DNA of 34,841 bases from Aeromonas diversa CDC 2478-85. GTDB taxonomy: Bacteria; Pseudomonadota; Gammaproteobacteria; Enterobacterales; Aeromonadaceae. Made by a program: the position numbers and the translations under genes. The stretch covers positions 66,890 through 101,730 of the forward strand of contig NZ_CDCE01000011.1 of assembly GCF_000819805.1 (NCBI RefSeq), read 5' to 3'. The stretch's first letter is position 1, and every line of letters begins with the position of its first letter. Under the pieces are notes generated by a model. That model made no database searches and was not told the origin of the DNA. It saw nothing but the letters and a program-made list of their open reading frames with translations. Shown here piece after piece: positions 1 through 7,998 of the stretch.

Positions 1-1132
1 GGGAGAGCACCTTGTCGAGCCGATACTGCAGGCGGCGGCGCACGGTTTCACGGCGGAAGGTGAGCCACTCGGTGAGTATGGTCTTGAGATCCTTGACCTG
101 GGGGCGGTTATCCAGCCCCAGGATGTTGAGGTTGACCCGATAGCTCTTCTCGAGATCCGTGCTGGCAAAGAGATGCGCCATCAGGCCGTCCACATCGATG
201 CGGTTGGAGCGCGGCACTATCACCAGACGGGTCGGGTTCTCGTGATCCGACTCGTCGCGCAGGTCGGTCACCATGGGCAGCTTCTTGGCGGTCATCTGCC
301 CGGCGATCTGCTCGAGGATCTTGGCGCCCGAGGCCTGGTGCGGCAAGGCTGTGATGACGATCTCGCCGTCTTCCAGCGCCCAGACGGCGCGCTGCTTGAT
401 AGAGCCCTTGCCGGTCTCGTAGATTTTGCGGATCTCATCGCGGGGCGTGATGATCTCGGCGTTGGTCGGGTAGTCCGGTCCCTGGATGTGGGCCATCAGG
501 GCATCGAGCCCGGCCTCGGGGTTATCGAGCAGCTCGGCGCAGGCGTGAGCCACCTCGCGGGCGTTATGGGGCGGAATGTCGGTCGCCATCCCCACCGCGA
601 TGCCGGTCACCCCGTTGAGCAGTATGTGGGGCAGGCGCGAGGGCAGCACCTTGGGCTCTTTCATGGTGCCGTCGAAGTTGGGGATCCAGTCGGCTGTGCC
701 CTGGCCGAGCTCGGAGAGCAAAATTTCCGAGAAGCGCGACAAGCGCGCCTCGGTGTAACGCATGGCGGCGAACGACTTGGGGTCGTCCGGCGCCCCCCAG
801 TTGCCCTGGCCGTCCACCAGGGGGTAGCGGTAGGAGAAGGGCTGGGCCATCAGCACCATGGCTTCATAGCAGGCGCTGTCCCCGTGGGGGTGGTACTTAC
901 CCAGCACGTCACCCACGGTACGGGCCGATTTCTTGTGCTTGGAGAGGGCCGAGAGTCCCAGCTCGCTCATGGCGTAGATGATGCGGCGCTGTACCGGCTT
1001 GAGACCGTCGCCGATGTGCGGCAGGGCGCGGTCCATGATGACGTACATGGAGTAGTCGAGGTAGGCCTTCTCGGTGAAGGCGTGCAGTGGCTGACGCTCC
1101 ACCCCGTCGAGGCTCTGCTCTAGGTCACTCAT
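1..1132 (-). CDS. parC: DNA topoisomerase IV subunit A (N-terminal part, cut by window edge)
   Basis: This is the DNA-cleaving and religating subunit of topoisomerase IV, which decatenates daughter chromosomes as a ParC2-ParE2 complex. About 377 codons are present from ATG at 1132; the C-terminal half lies beyond position 1. The start region ([19 protein letters not shown]) is followed by the conserved [16 protein letters not shown] segment, the quinolone-determining motif [14 protein letters not shown] and the RYTE motif with the active-site tyrosine. The Ser and Glu corresponding to E. coli Ser80 and Glu84 are both present (here Ser86 and Glu90, because the N-terminus is six residues longer), so the common quinolone-resistance changes are absent from ParC. 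It follows parE after 77 bp on the same strand, so the two subunits are probably co-transcribed. Confidence 0.97.
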   Translation of the reverse strand, partial: MSDLEQSLDGVERQPLHAFTEKAYLDYSMYVIMDRALPHIGDGLKPVQRRIIYAMSELGLSALSKHKKSARTVGDVLGKYHPHGDSACYEAMVLMAQPFSYRYPLVDGQGNWGAPDDPKSFAAMRYTEARLSRFSEILLSELGQGTADWIPNFDGTMKEPKVLPSRLPHILLNGVTGIAVGMATDIPPHNAREVAHACAELLDNPEAGLDALMAHIQGPDYPTNAEIITPRDEIRKIYETGKGSIKQRAVWALEDGEIVITALPHQASGAKILEQIAGQMTAKKLPMVTDLRDESDHENPTRLVIVPRSNRIDVDGLMAHLFASTDLEKSYRVNLNILGLDNRPQVKDLKTILTEWLTFRRETVRRRLQYRLDKVLS

Positions 1133-1154
1133 GGGTTCTTCTCTTGGTTATAGG

Positions 1155-1201
1155 GGGCGGCACTGGCCGCCCGAATTCGGGGGCACGGCCCGGGCCGTGC
1201 C
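1155..1201. repeat. Two adjacent hairpins between parE and parC
   Basis: The parE-parC gap contains stem 1155-1161 / 1166-1172 (GGGCGGC, 4-base loop), the palindrome CCGAATTCGG at 1171-1180, and a perfect 20-bp palindrome at 1182-1201 (GGCACGGCCC and its complement, no loop). No T-run follows in the parE-to-parC direction. They look like mRNA-processing or stability elements rather than a terminator, though partial termination cannot be excluded. Confidence 0.6.
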
Positions 1202-1209
1202 GCTTGGAG

Positions 1210-3093
1210 TTACACCTCGGCGAGGTTGCCCTTCTCTTCGAGCCACTCGCGGCGATCGGAGGCACGCTTCTTGGCCAGCAGCATGTCCATCAGCTTCATG
1301 GTGGCCTCGGCGTCTTCCATGGTGAGCTGCACCAGGCGGCGGGTGTTGGGGTCCATGGTGGTCTCGCGCAGCTGCTTGGGGTTCATCTCACCCAGGCCCT
1401 TGAATCGGGTCACCATCACCTTGCCCTTCTTCTTCTCGGCCTCGACCCGCTCGAGCACGCCGTTCTTCTCGTCCTCGTCGAGGGCGTAGTAGACCTCCTT
1501 GCCGATATCGATGCGATAGAGGGGCGGCATGGCCACATAGACGTGGCCCTTCTCCACCAGGGTGCGGAAGTGCTTCACGAACAGGGCGCAGAGCAGGGTG
1601 GCAATGTGCAGACCGTCGGAGTCCGCATCGGCGAGGATGCACACCTTGCCGTAGCGAAGGCCGCTAAGATCGTCCGAGTCGGGATCGAGGCCGATGGCCA
1701 CCGAGATGTCGTGCACCTCCTGGGAGGCGAGCACCTGGCCTGCCTCGACCTCCCAGGTGTTCAGGATCTTGCCGCGCAGCGGCATGATGGCCTGAAACTC
1801 CCGGTCGCGCGCCTGCTTGGCGCTGCCGCCCGCCGAGTCACCCTCCACCAGGAACAGCTCCCCCTGCATGGGGTCGGCGCAGCCGCAGTCGGTGAGCTTG
1901 CCCGGCAGGGCCGGCCCCTGGGTGACCTTCTTGCGTACCACCGTCTTGGCGGCGCGCATGCGGCGCTGGGCGCTGGAGATGCAGAGCTCGGCGATCTGCT
2001 CGGCCAGCTCGGTGTTGGCATTCAAAAACAGGCTGAAGGCGTCTTTCACCACGCCCGATACAAATGCCGCGCACTGGCGCGACGACAGCCGCTCCTTGGT
2101 CTGGCCGGCGAACTGGGGATCCTGGATCTTGACCGAGAGGATGTAGGCGCAGCGATCCCAGATGTCTTCCGGGGTGAGCTTGACGCCACGCGGCAGAAGA
2201 TTGCGAAACTCGCAAAACTCGCGCATGGCGTCGAGCAGCCCCTGGCGCAGACCATTGACGTGGGTGCCGCCCAGCGCCGTGGGGATCAGGTTCACATAGG
2301 ATTCGGCGAGGCTCTCCCCCCCCTCGGGCAGCCAGCACAGGGCCCAGTCCGCCGCCGAGCTCTCGGTGGCAAAGGAGCCGACGAAGGGCTGCTCCGGCAG
2401 GCAGGGGACGTTCTTGACCGCGTCCACCAGGTAATCTTTCAGGCCATCTTCATAGCACCAGGCGAGCTTGATGCCGGTGTTCTTGTCGAGGAAGGTGATC
2501 GAGAGGCCGGGGCAGAGCACGGCCTTGGCCTTGAGCAGGTGCTCGAGCTTGGAGACCGAGAATCTGGGGGAGTCGAAGTAGTGGGCCTCGGGCCAGAAGC
2601 GCACCCGGGTGCCGGTGTTGCGCCGCCCGCAGGTGCCGGTGACCGCGAGCTCGGAGGCCTTCTCCCCCTTCTCGAAGGCGATCTCGTAGACCTGGCCGTC
2701 GCGGCGCACCGTCACCTCGACCCGGGTCGAGAGGGCGTTGACCACAGAGATCCCCACCCCGTGCAGACCGCCGGAGAACTGATAGTTCTTGCCCGAGAAC
2801 TTGCCCCCCGCGTGCAGCTTGCAGAGGATCAGCTCAACCCCCGAGACCCCCTCTTCCGGGTGGATATCCACCGGCATGCCACGGCCGTCGTCGATCACCT
2901 CGAGGGACTGATCCTCGTGCAGGATCACCTCGATGCTGCGGGCGTGGCCCGCCAAGGCCTCGTCGACGCTGTTGTCGATGACCTCCTGACCCAGGTGGTT
3001 GGGGCGGGTGGTGTCGGTGTACATGCCGGGGCGACGTCGCACCGGCTCCAGGCCATTAAGGACCTCAATGGCATCGGCATTGTATTGAGACAT
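1210..3093 (-). CDS. parE: DNA topoisomerase IV subunit B
   Basis: This is the ATPase subunit of topoisomerase IV and partner of ParC. The 627 residues match the usual length (about 630). The GHKL ATP-binding signatures are EVIDNSVDE (37-45), DDGRGMP (68-74) and GGLHGVG (108-114). The Toprim metal-binding part shows EGDSAGG (417-423) and DADSDG (489-494), with PLRGKILN between them. The C-terminal TRFKGLGEMNPKQL block is intact. The start at 3093 gives the MSQYNADAIEVL N-terminus typical of the family. It lies 98 bp downstream of ygfX on the same strand, and that gap holds an 8-bp inverted repeat (3134-3141 / 3167-3174) and a small CCCC-GCA-GGGG hairpin, so parE may have its own promoter there. 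Confidence 0.98.
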   Translation of the reverse strand: MSQYNADAIEVLNGLEPVRRRPGMYTDTTRPNHLGQEVIDNSVDEALAGHARSIEVILHEDQSLEVIDDGRGMPVDIHPEEGVSGVELILCKLHAGGKFSGKNYQFSGGLHGVGISVVNALSTRVEVTVRRDGQVYEIAFEKGEKASELAVTGTCGRRNTGTRVRFWPEAHYFDSPRFSVSKLEHLLKAKAVLCPGLSITFLDKNTGIKLAWCYEDGLKDYLVDAVKNVPCLPEQPFVGSFATESSAADWALCWLPEGGESLAESYVNLIPTALGGTHVNGLRQGLLDAMREFCEFRNLLPRGVKLTPEDIWDRCAYILSVKIQDPQFAGQTKERLSSRQCAAFVSGVVKDAFSLFLNANTELAEQIAELCISSAQRRMRAAKTVVRKKVTQGPALPGKLTDCGCADPMQGELFLVEGDSAGGSAKQARDREFQAIMPLRGKILNTWEVEAGQVLASQEVHDISVAIGLDPDSDDLSGLRYGKVCILADADSDGLHIATLLCALFVKHFRTLVEKGHVYVAMPPLYRIDIGKEVYYALDEDEKNGVLERVEAEKKKGKVMVTRFKGLGEMNPKQLRETTMDPNTRRLVQLTMEDAEATMKLMDMLLAKKRASDRREWLEEKGNLAEV

Positions 3094-3191
3094 GGATTCT
3101 CGGGTCTGGGCAAAAGAGAGTTGATGGGAATCTTAACCCCTCCCCCGCAGGGGAACAAACTATGGCAGGGGTTAGTCGCCGAAAAGGGGGC

Positions 3192-3554
3192 TCACGACAG
3201 ATGAATGGCGCGGGCCAGGGCGCGGTAATCCTTATCCTCGAGCTGATCGGCGAAGAGGGCAAGCCCACCTTGCTCGAAGCGAAGCCAGAGCAGGCCCGGC
3301 AAGACGCGGCAGCGCGCCGGCTGCCAGGGGTGCCCATCGCGCCAGAGCCGCTCTCCGTCCCAGGCCAGGATCGGTGCGGCGCGCCCCATGGCCAACCAGG
3401 ATCGCCACAGGGCCAGCCCCCAGAGGGGAGCAAACAGCCCCCACTGCCAGCCGTCAAGCCAGAAGGGGGTCGGGGCGAGCAGCAGGAGATAGAGCAGTAC
3501 GCTCACCCCCCGTCCCCGCCGCGACGGGCGCGGGTGCAGGGGGCTCAGGGTCAC
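3192..3554 (-). CDS. ygfX: YgfX/CptA-like inner-membrane protein
   Basis: This is a small membrane protein encoded directly after sdhE, the position of ygfX (cptA) in enterobacteria. The 120 residues have a basic N-terminus (PRPSRRGRG), a hydrophobic pair of helices at about 17-55, and a soluble tail ending in ADQLEDKDYRALARAIHL, which resembles the C-terminal pattern of YgfX. The start is GTG at 3554, overlapping the TGA of sdhE as GTGA, which implies translational coupling. YgfX was reported as the toxin half of a CptAB pair acting on FtsZ and MreB, but SdhE is now known as a flavinylation factor, so that role is disputed. Identification rests mainly on synteny, because the family diverges quickly. 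Confidence 0.75.
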   Translation of the reverse strand: MTLSPLHPRPSRRGRGVSVLLYLLLLAPTPFWLDGWQWGLFAPLWGLALWRSWLAMGRAAPILAWDGERLWRDGHPWQPARCRVLPGLLWLRFEQGGLALFADQLEDKDYRALARAIHLS

Positions 3555-3820
3555 AGCTTGGCGTCGTGGCGAGCCTGGTTGCGCTGCAGGATGAAGGGCA
3601 CCAGGGCGGCGAAGTCGGGGTCAGTGGGCACGCCGTGGCCCATGAACCACTTGAAGAGATCCGGGTCGTCGCAGGTGAGCAGGCGCTCGAAGGTCTTCTG
3701 CTGCTCCGGGGTGAGGGCGTCGTACTCGTGCTCGAAGAAGGGCATCACGATCACGTCCAGTTCCAGCATGCCACGGCGGCAGGCCCACTTGAGACGGGAT
3801 TTCTCGGCTGGGGTCAACAT
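3551..3820 (-). CDS. sdhE: FAD assembly factor SdhE
   Basis: SdhE helps attach FAD covalently to succinate dehydrogenase SdhA and fumarate reductase FrdA. The 89-residue product matches the family length, and the signature RRGMLELDVIVMPFF is complete, including the RGxxE core. It ends with FKWFMGHG and a polar tail. Two in-frame ATGs compete, at 3826 and 3820. The Shine-Dalgarno GGAG lies only 2 nt before the first but 8 nt before the second, so 3820 is preferred. It is divergent from ygfZ and overlaps ygfX, reproducing the enterobacterial ygfZ / sdhE-ygfX arrangement. Confidence 0.95.
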   Translation of the reverse strand: MLTPAEKSRLKWACRRGMLELDVIVMPFFEHEYDALTPEQQKTFERLLTCDDPDLFKWFMGHGVPTDPDFAALVPFILQRNQARHDAKL

Positions 3821-3936
3821 CGACATTACTCCAAGTGAAAACGGGGGGATGGTAGCAGCCCGATTTTCCGGCTGACAAATTTTCCTTCCATCTTTACCAT
3901 GACGGTCACATCTTTTGCCCCTGTCGGACACCCATC

Positions 3937-4848
3937 ATGAGTAGCCAACTGCCTGTTTTTCCAGCACAACCCACCCTCTATGCCCTGCCCGGTTTCGCCG
4001 CCATCCGGCTCACCGGTGAGGAGCGGGTCAAGTATCTGCAAGGTCAGGTCACCTGTGATGTGGCGGCACTGACCCCGGGCCAGCAGACCCTGGGGGGGCA
4101 CTGCGATCCCAAGGGCAAGCTGTGGAGCGACTTTCGCCTGCTCACCCTGGAGTCGGCCCTGCTGCTGGTGCTGCACCGCTCGGCCCTGGCCCGTGAGCTG
4201 CCCGAGCTGAAGAAGTTCGCGGTCTTCGCCAAGGTCGAGATCGTCGAGGCGCCCCACACATTGGCGGGCCTGGCCGGCACCGGGAGCGACGCCATGATGG
4301 CCGACAACTTCGGCCTCAGCGGCAGCGGCCTCATCCCGGGTGGCATGGCGGTGCGCCTCGAGGCCGACCGCTGGCTGCTGGCCAGCGAATCCCTGCCCGC
4401 TCTGGCCCTGCCCGAGGGGAGCGAGCGCGACTGGCTGGGCTTTGAGATCCTCGCCGGCCTGCCCCATCTCGAGGCGGCCCATCAGGGGGAGTACATTCCC
4501 CAGATGATCAACCTGCAGGCCCTGGGCGGCATCAGCTTCACCAAGGGGTGCTACATGGGCCAGGAGACGGTGGCCCGAGCCAAGTACCGCGGCGCCAACA
4601 ATCGCGCCCTGTTCCTGCTCGAAGGCAACGCCAGCCGCATTGTGTCGGCCGGCGATACCCTGGAGATCCGCCTCGGTGAGAACTGGCGCCGCAGCGGCAT
4701 GGTGCTGAACGTCTGGCAGGAAGGTGACGCCCTGCTGATGAGCGCCGTGCTGCCCAAGGACACCGAGGCCGACGCCGAGTTTCGCCTGAAAGAAGACGAG
4801 GGCTCGGCCCTGCGCCTGCGCCCCCTGCCCTACGAGCTGGTCGACTGA
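3937..4848 (+). CDS. ygfZ: Folate-binding Fe-S cluster repair protein YgfZ
   Basis: This GcvT-like folate-binding protein supports assembly or repair of certain Fe-S enzymes such as MiaB. The 303-residue protein carries the hallmark K-G-C-x-x-G-Q-E motif at about 203-210 (TKGCYMGQETVARAKYRG), which contains the conserved functional cysteine (Cys205). Upstream, YLQGQVTCDV and DPKGKLWSDFRL match the N-terminal folate-binding fold. The ATG at 3937 gives the expected N-terminus. It is divergently transcribed from sdhE across about 116 bp; both products serve cofactor loading in respiratory enzymes. Confidence 0.97.
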   Translation: MSSQLPVFPAQPTLYALPGFAAIRLTGEERVKYLQGQVTCDVAALTPGQQTLGGHCDPKGKLWSDFRLLTLESALLLVLHRSALARELPELKKFAVFAKVEIVEAPHTLAGLAGTGSDAMMADNFGLSGSGLIPGGMAVRLEADRWLLASESLPALALPEGSERDWLGFEILAGLPHLEAAHQGEYIPQMINLQALGGISFTKGCYMGQETVARAKYRGANNRALFLLEGNASRIVSAGDTLEIRLGENWRRSGMVLNVWQEGDALLMSAVLPKDTEADAEFRLKEDEGSALRLRPLPYELVD

Positions 4849-4888
4849 TAAGGGGCTAGCCCCTGCCGCTGAAGAAGCCGCGCCCCCG

Positions 4889-5782
4889 CTAGCCCGGCGA
4901 GCGGTGAGGGGTGCGCGCCTGCAGCGCCTCTTTCAACCAGCGCCCCGCCTGCCCGAGCGGGCGGGCGCGATGCCACGAGAGCTCCAGCCCCAGGGTCGGC
5001 TGCCCCATGAAATCCGGGGTAATGCAGACCAGCTCCCCGCGCGACAGGGGTCCCTGCAACAGAAAATCGGGCACTGACGCCCAGCCCAACCCCCGCTTGG
5101 CCATCTCCAGCACCCCCAGATCCCCCTCTATCCACCACACCTGAGAGGCGAGCCGAAAGCGGTGGCGCTCGGCCCCATCGCGCCGCCCGGTCACCATCAG
5201 CTGGCGTGCCCCTTGCAGATCGGCGCGGGTGACGTGCCCCTTGCGCGCCAGCGGATGGCCCGGCGCCACCACCAGCGGCATGGTGACCGGGCCCAGGGCG
5301 TGCAGCGCTATCTCGGGGTTGGGGTGTAGCTGCTGATAGCTCACCCCGAGCTGGGCCCGCCCCGAGAGCAGCATCTCGGTGAGATCCTCGAGCAGCGGAA
5401 ACAGCAACTCGAGCTCCACCGCCGGGTAGCGCTCGGCGAAGGCCTCGAGCAAGGGGCCGAGCCAGGGAAGCTGGGAGTCGTCGTCGATGGCCAGGGTCAG
5501 GCGCGGCTCGACCCCGGCGGCCAGCTCGCCGGCCATCGCCTCGAGGTGGGCGCACAGATCGAGCACCTGACGCGCCTCGGCCAGGATCCGCTCCCCCGTC
5601 GGGGTCAGGCGCGGCATCCGGCCGCTGCGATCGAACAGGGTGAGGCCGAGATCGATCTCAAGGTTGGCGATGGTGGTGCTCACCACCGACTGGGCCTTGC
5701 CGAGGCGGCGCGCGGCGGCGGAGAAGGAGCCGCTCTCGGCGGCGGCGCGCAGGGTACGCAGCTGTTCCAGATTGAGGTTCAT
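4889..5782 (-). CDS. LysR-family regulator, probable controller of the adjacent PACE pump
   Basis: This is a 297-residue LysR-type regulator. The N-terminal winged helix-turn-helix spans about 1-60 (LEQLRTLRAAAESGSFSAAARRLGKAQSVVS, then LFDRSGRMPRLTPTG), followed by the two-lobed effector domain from about residue 90. It is transcribed away from the PACE transporter gene with 91 bp between the start codons. This is the arrangement of AceR and AceI in Acinetobacter, where the LysR protein activates the pump in response to its substrate. The intergenic dyads begin two bases upstream of its own ATG, which suggests autoregulation. Family assignment is secure; the regulatory target is inferred. 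Confidence 0.92.
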   Translation of the reverse strand: MNLNLEQLRTLRAAAESGSFSAAARRLGKAQSVVSTTIANLEIDLGLTLFDRSGRMPRLTPTGERILAEARQVLDLCAHLEAMAGELAAGVEPRLTLAIDDDSQLPWLGPLLEAFAERYPAVELELLFPLLEDLTEMLLSGRAQLGVSYQQLHPNPEIALHALGPVTMPLVVAPGHPLARKGHVTRADLQGARQLMVTGRRDGAERHRFRLASQVWWIEGDLGVLEMAKRGLGWASVPDFLLQGPLSRGELVCITPDFMGQPTLGLELSWHRARPLGQAGRWLKEALQARTPHRSPG

Positions 5783-5783
5783 C

Positions 5784-5814
5784 TATCGCTTTAACCGATA
5801 CTTACTAACTTAGT
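5784..5814. promoter_or_regulatory. Two dyads between the LysR and PACE genes
   Basis: TATCG-N7-CGATA at 5784-5800 is a perfect inverted repeat with an internal T-N11-A, the LysR-type binding consensus. A second perfect dyad, ACTAA-C-TTAGT, lies at 5804-5814. Both are in the divergent promoter gap, the first touching the regulator's 5' end. They are candidate operators for autoregulation and pump activation. Confidence 0.6.
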
Positions 5815-5873
5815 CCCATAGTGAATGCTTGATAGATTGGGCGCAACCCTGCATCACCAATGAGGAATCCATC

Positions 5874-6293
5874 ATGAGAACCGGTCCCGACCGCCTGCGC
5901 CACGCGATCTGCTTCGAACTTATCGGCGTGGTCATCACCTCAGTCGGCGCGAGCTGGATCATGGGCATGGAGGTCACCCAGATGGGGGCCATGGCCATCA
6001 TGCTCGCGACCCTCGCCACCGCCTGGAACTATGTCTATAACCTGCTGGTCGACAAGCTGATGCTGCGCTACCTCGGCCGCCTCGAGAAGAGCTGGGGTGA
6101 GCGGGTGTGGCACGCCATCGGCTTCGAGGGGGGGCTGCTGCTGGTCGCCCTGCCGCTGGTGGCCTGGTGGCTGTCGGTCAGCCTGTGGGAGGCGCTGCTG
6201 CTGGATCTGGGCTTCGTGCTCTTCTTCCTGGTCTACGCCTTCGTCTACAACCTGGCCTACGACAAGATCTTCCCCATTCCCCAGACCGCCTGA
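5874..6293 (+). CDS. PACE-family antimicrobial efflux transporter
   Basis: This is a 139-residue inner-membrane protein of the proteobacterial antimicrobial compound efflux family, proton-driven pumps whose known substrates include chlorhexidine, acriflavine and short diamines. It has two tandem bacterial transmembrane pair domains. The first has RHAICFE at 9-15 and WNYVYNLLVD at 51-60; the second repeats WHAIGFE at 79-85 and YAFVYNLAYD at 121-130. Glu15 corresponds to the functionally essential acidic residue of AceI. Four transmembrane helices are evident. The ATG at 5874 is preceded by TGAGGA; an upstream in-frame ATG at 5829 would add 15 residues that do not fit the family. Substrate is unknown; diamines are plausible. 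Confidence 0.9.
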   Translation: MRTGPDRLRHAICFELIGVVITSVGASWIMGMEVTQMGAMAIMLATLATAWNYVYNLLVDKLMLRYLGRLEKSWGERVWHAIGFEGGLLLVALPLVAWWLSVSLWEALLLDLGFVLFFLVYAFVYNLAYDKIFPIPQTA

Positions 6294-6299
6294 ACGCAA

Positions 6300-6323
6300 A
6301 GAGGCCCGCAATCGCGGGCCTCT
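6300..6323. terminator. Bidirectional hairpin between the PACE gene and the symporter
   Basis: AGAGGCCCGC (6300-6309) pairs with GCGGGCCTCT (6314-6323) around an AATC loop. It lies 7 bp after the PACE stop and 20 bp before the convergent symporter stop, so it probably ends both transcripts. The T-tracts are short (TTTG on the minus side). Confidence 0.7.
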
Positions 6324-6342
6324 CTCATCTCGAACCGGGGGA

Positions 6343-7602
6343 TCAGGCGGCCGCCTGCTCCTGCTCGGCCACGGTCTCGATGCCGTTCTCGCTCTTGGCC
6401 ACCACCACGCAGACGGCGGTGTCGCCCACCACGTTGGAGGAGGTGCAGAACATGTCGTTGATGCGATCCACCGCCATGATGATGGCCAGGGCCTCCATCG
6501 GCAGGCCGAGCTGCATCAGCATCACGCCGATCATCACCACGCCGCCCCCCGGCACACCACCTGCACCGATGGAGAGGATCAGCACGGTGAAGCCGATGGC
6601 CAGCAGATCGCCGGTGTGGATGGTGGCGCCGGTGGCGTTGGCCACGAACAGGGTCGCCAGGGTGATGTAGATGGAGACACCGGACATGTTCATGGTGGCA
6701 CCGAGCGGCACGCCGAAGCCGGCGATGGACTTGGAGACACCAAACTTCTCAACCACGGTGCGCATGGTCACCGGGATGGTGGCGTTGGAGCTGGCGGTCG
6801 AGAGAGAGAAGAGCACCTGCTCGCGGGTCTTGCGGCGGAACTCGGAGGGTTTGACCCCGGCCATGGCCCACACCAGCAGGGGGTAGACCAGGAAGATCCA
6901 GACCACCAGCATGGCCACCACCAGCACCACGTAGCTGGCGACGGAGAGCAGAGTGCCCGCCTCCATGGTCGCACCCAGTTGCAGCATCAGGGCAAACACG
7001 CCGTAGGGGGCCAGCTTCATCACCAGGCCGACCAGCTTCATCATCACCTCGTTGGCAATCTTGAAGGTGTTGACCGCCGGGCCACCGCGGTGATCCAGGG
7101 CCTGGATCGCCAAACCGGTCAGGATCGCCATGAAGATGATCTGCAGCATGTCGCCGGAGGCAAACGCCTGGATCGGGTTGCTCGGCACGATATTCATGAT
7201 CATCTTGCCGATGTCCGGGGTGGTGGTGTCACCGATATCGACGGCCTGGGCGGCCAGCGGCAGGTGGGCACCCAGGCCCGGCTGCAGCAGCAGGCCGACG
7301 GTCAGGGCGGCGGTGATCGCCAGCACCGTATTGCCGATGTAGAGGAAGAAGGTCTTGGAGCCGAGGCGACCGAAGCTCGCCACGTCCTTGAGTTCGCACA
7401 CCCCGCACACGATGGAGATGTAGACCAGGGGAATGACCATCAGCTTGATGAGCGAGACGAACATGCCCCCCACACCGCTGGCGGTACCGACGACCCAGCC
7501 GTTCACCCACTCGTTACCCCCTAACAGGTATTGGATGGCGGAACCGAGTAATAGCCCCGCGAAGAGGCCGATGAATATCCGGGAGGAAAGCGACTTATCC
7601 AT
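6343..7602 (-). CDS. Dicarboxylate/amino acid:cation symporter (DAACS family)
   Basis: This is a 419-residue secondary transporter of the glutamate/C4-dicarboxylate:Na+ or H+ symporter family (GltP/DctA/SstT fold). It has multiple hydrophobic helices, the serine-rich re-entrant loop STASSNATIPVTMR (about 270-283) and the substrate/cation helix GATMNMSGVSIYITLATLFVAN that corresponds to the NMDGT region. Here NMSG replaces NMDG, so the usual cation-coordinating Asp is a Ser, and substrate or cation preference may differ from GltP. The ATG at 7602 is preceded by AGGAG at 9 nt. A perfect CRP-type palindrome lies about 145 bp upstream, consistent with catabolite control. The exact substrate cannot be read from sequence. 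Confidence 0.92.
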   Translation of the reverse strand: MDKSLSSRIFIGLFAGLLLGSAIQYLLGGNEWVNGWVVGTASGVGGMFVSLIKLMVIPLVYISIVCGVCELKDVASFGRLGSKTFFLYIGNTVLAITAALTVGLLLQPGLGAHLPLAAQAVDIGDTTTPDIGKMIMNIVPSNPIQAFASGDMLQIIFMAILTGLAIQALDHRGGPAVNTFKIANEVMMKLVGLVMKLAPYGVFALMLQLGATMEAGTLLSVASYVVLVVAMLVVWIFLVYPLLVWAMAGVKPSEFRRKTREQVLFSLSTASSNATIPVTMRTVVEKFGVSKSIAGFGVPLGATMNMSGVSIYITLATLFVANATGATIHTGDLLAIGFTVLILSIGAGGVPGGGVVMIGVMLMQLGLPMEALAIIMAVDRINDMFCTSSNVVGDTAVCVVVAKSENGIETVAEQEQAAA

Positions 7603-7745
7603 TATGAGAGACTCCTGCGTGTCTGTGTTTTCCGTGTCTGTCTGTTGTCGTTTTTTTAGCCTGCATCACCAGAATGGTGGCGCGACACAGATTTAACATC
7701 CATGAAACAATCTTTCCACTGGCAGCTAATATGACTAGCCTGACC

Positions 7746-7761
7746 TGTGAGTGGCCTCACA
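7746..7761. promoter_or_regulatory. Perfect CRP (cAMP receptor protein) consensus site
   Basis: TGTGA (7746-7750), a 6-bp spacer, then TCACA (7757-7761) matches the CRP consensus exactly in both half-sites. The only nearby start that fits is the symporter (ATG at 7602, minus strand), so cAMP-CRP probably activates it when preferred sugars are scarce. Confidence 0.75.
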
Positions 7762-7971
7762 ATAACAGCGTTAATCACCACATGGAACGGGTTGTGCAGC
7801 ACATAAACCCGATCGAACCCCATAAAGATTCAGCTGCAAGCACTGAGGGATTACGATTTTTTCAGAATATATCACTACGAAATTGCGATCAGTTGGTTTT
7901 AAAAACCGAAGAAAACGCAACATCACAGCAACAAAAAAGTTAAGGGAAGGGAGAAAAAAGCGGGCAGAGGT

Positions 7972-7991
7972 GGCCGGTTTGGCAACCGGCC
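7972..7991 (-). terminator. Hairpin after the small gene ending at 7999
   Basis: GGCCGGTT (7972-7979) pairs with AACCGGCC (7984-7991) around a 4-base loop, 8 bp past the stop. In the minus direction the T-run (CTTTTTT) follows only after about 12 bases, so it is a probable but not textbook terminator. Confidence 0.55.
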
Positions 7992-7998
7992 GGAGGGA

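Larger units (their letters stand above)
7603..7998. other. AT-rich regulatory gap upstream of the symporter
   Basis: This 396-bp gap separates the symporter from the small gene that ends at 7999. It is clearly more AT-rich than the flanking genes. It holds a perfect CRP-type site (7746-7761) and the hairpin at 7972-7991. A plus-strand open frame at 7674-7943 was judged non-coding. I see no other gene. Confidence 0.6.

Noticed and set aside
1087..3204. 705-codon open frame on the plus strand opposite parE
   Set aside because: It is antisense to the unmistakable parE; its protein is rich in His, Gly and Leu with no domain, as expected for the shadow of a GC-rich gene.
3192..3820. SdhE-YgfX as a toxin-antitoxin system
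   Set aside because: SdhE is established as a flavinylation factor and the gene pair is conserved core; the toxin claim for YgfX is disputed, so it is not reported as a defence or TA finding.
6097..7524. 475-codon plus-strand open frame over the symporter
   Set aside because: Antisense to the symporter and running through a strong hairpin; His/Gly-rich shadow.
7674..7943. 89-codon plus-strand open frame in the symporter upstream region
   Set aside because: Contains the perfect CRP site, has no ribosome site and codon use unlike the neighbours; most likely promoter DNA.
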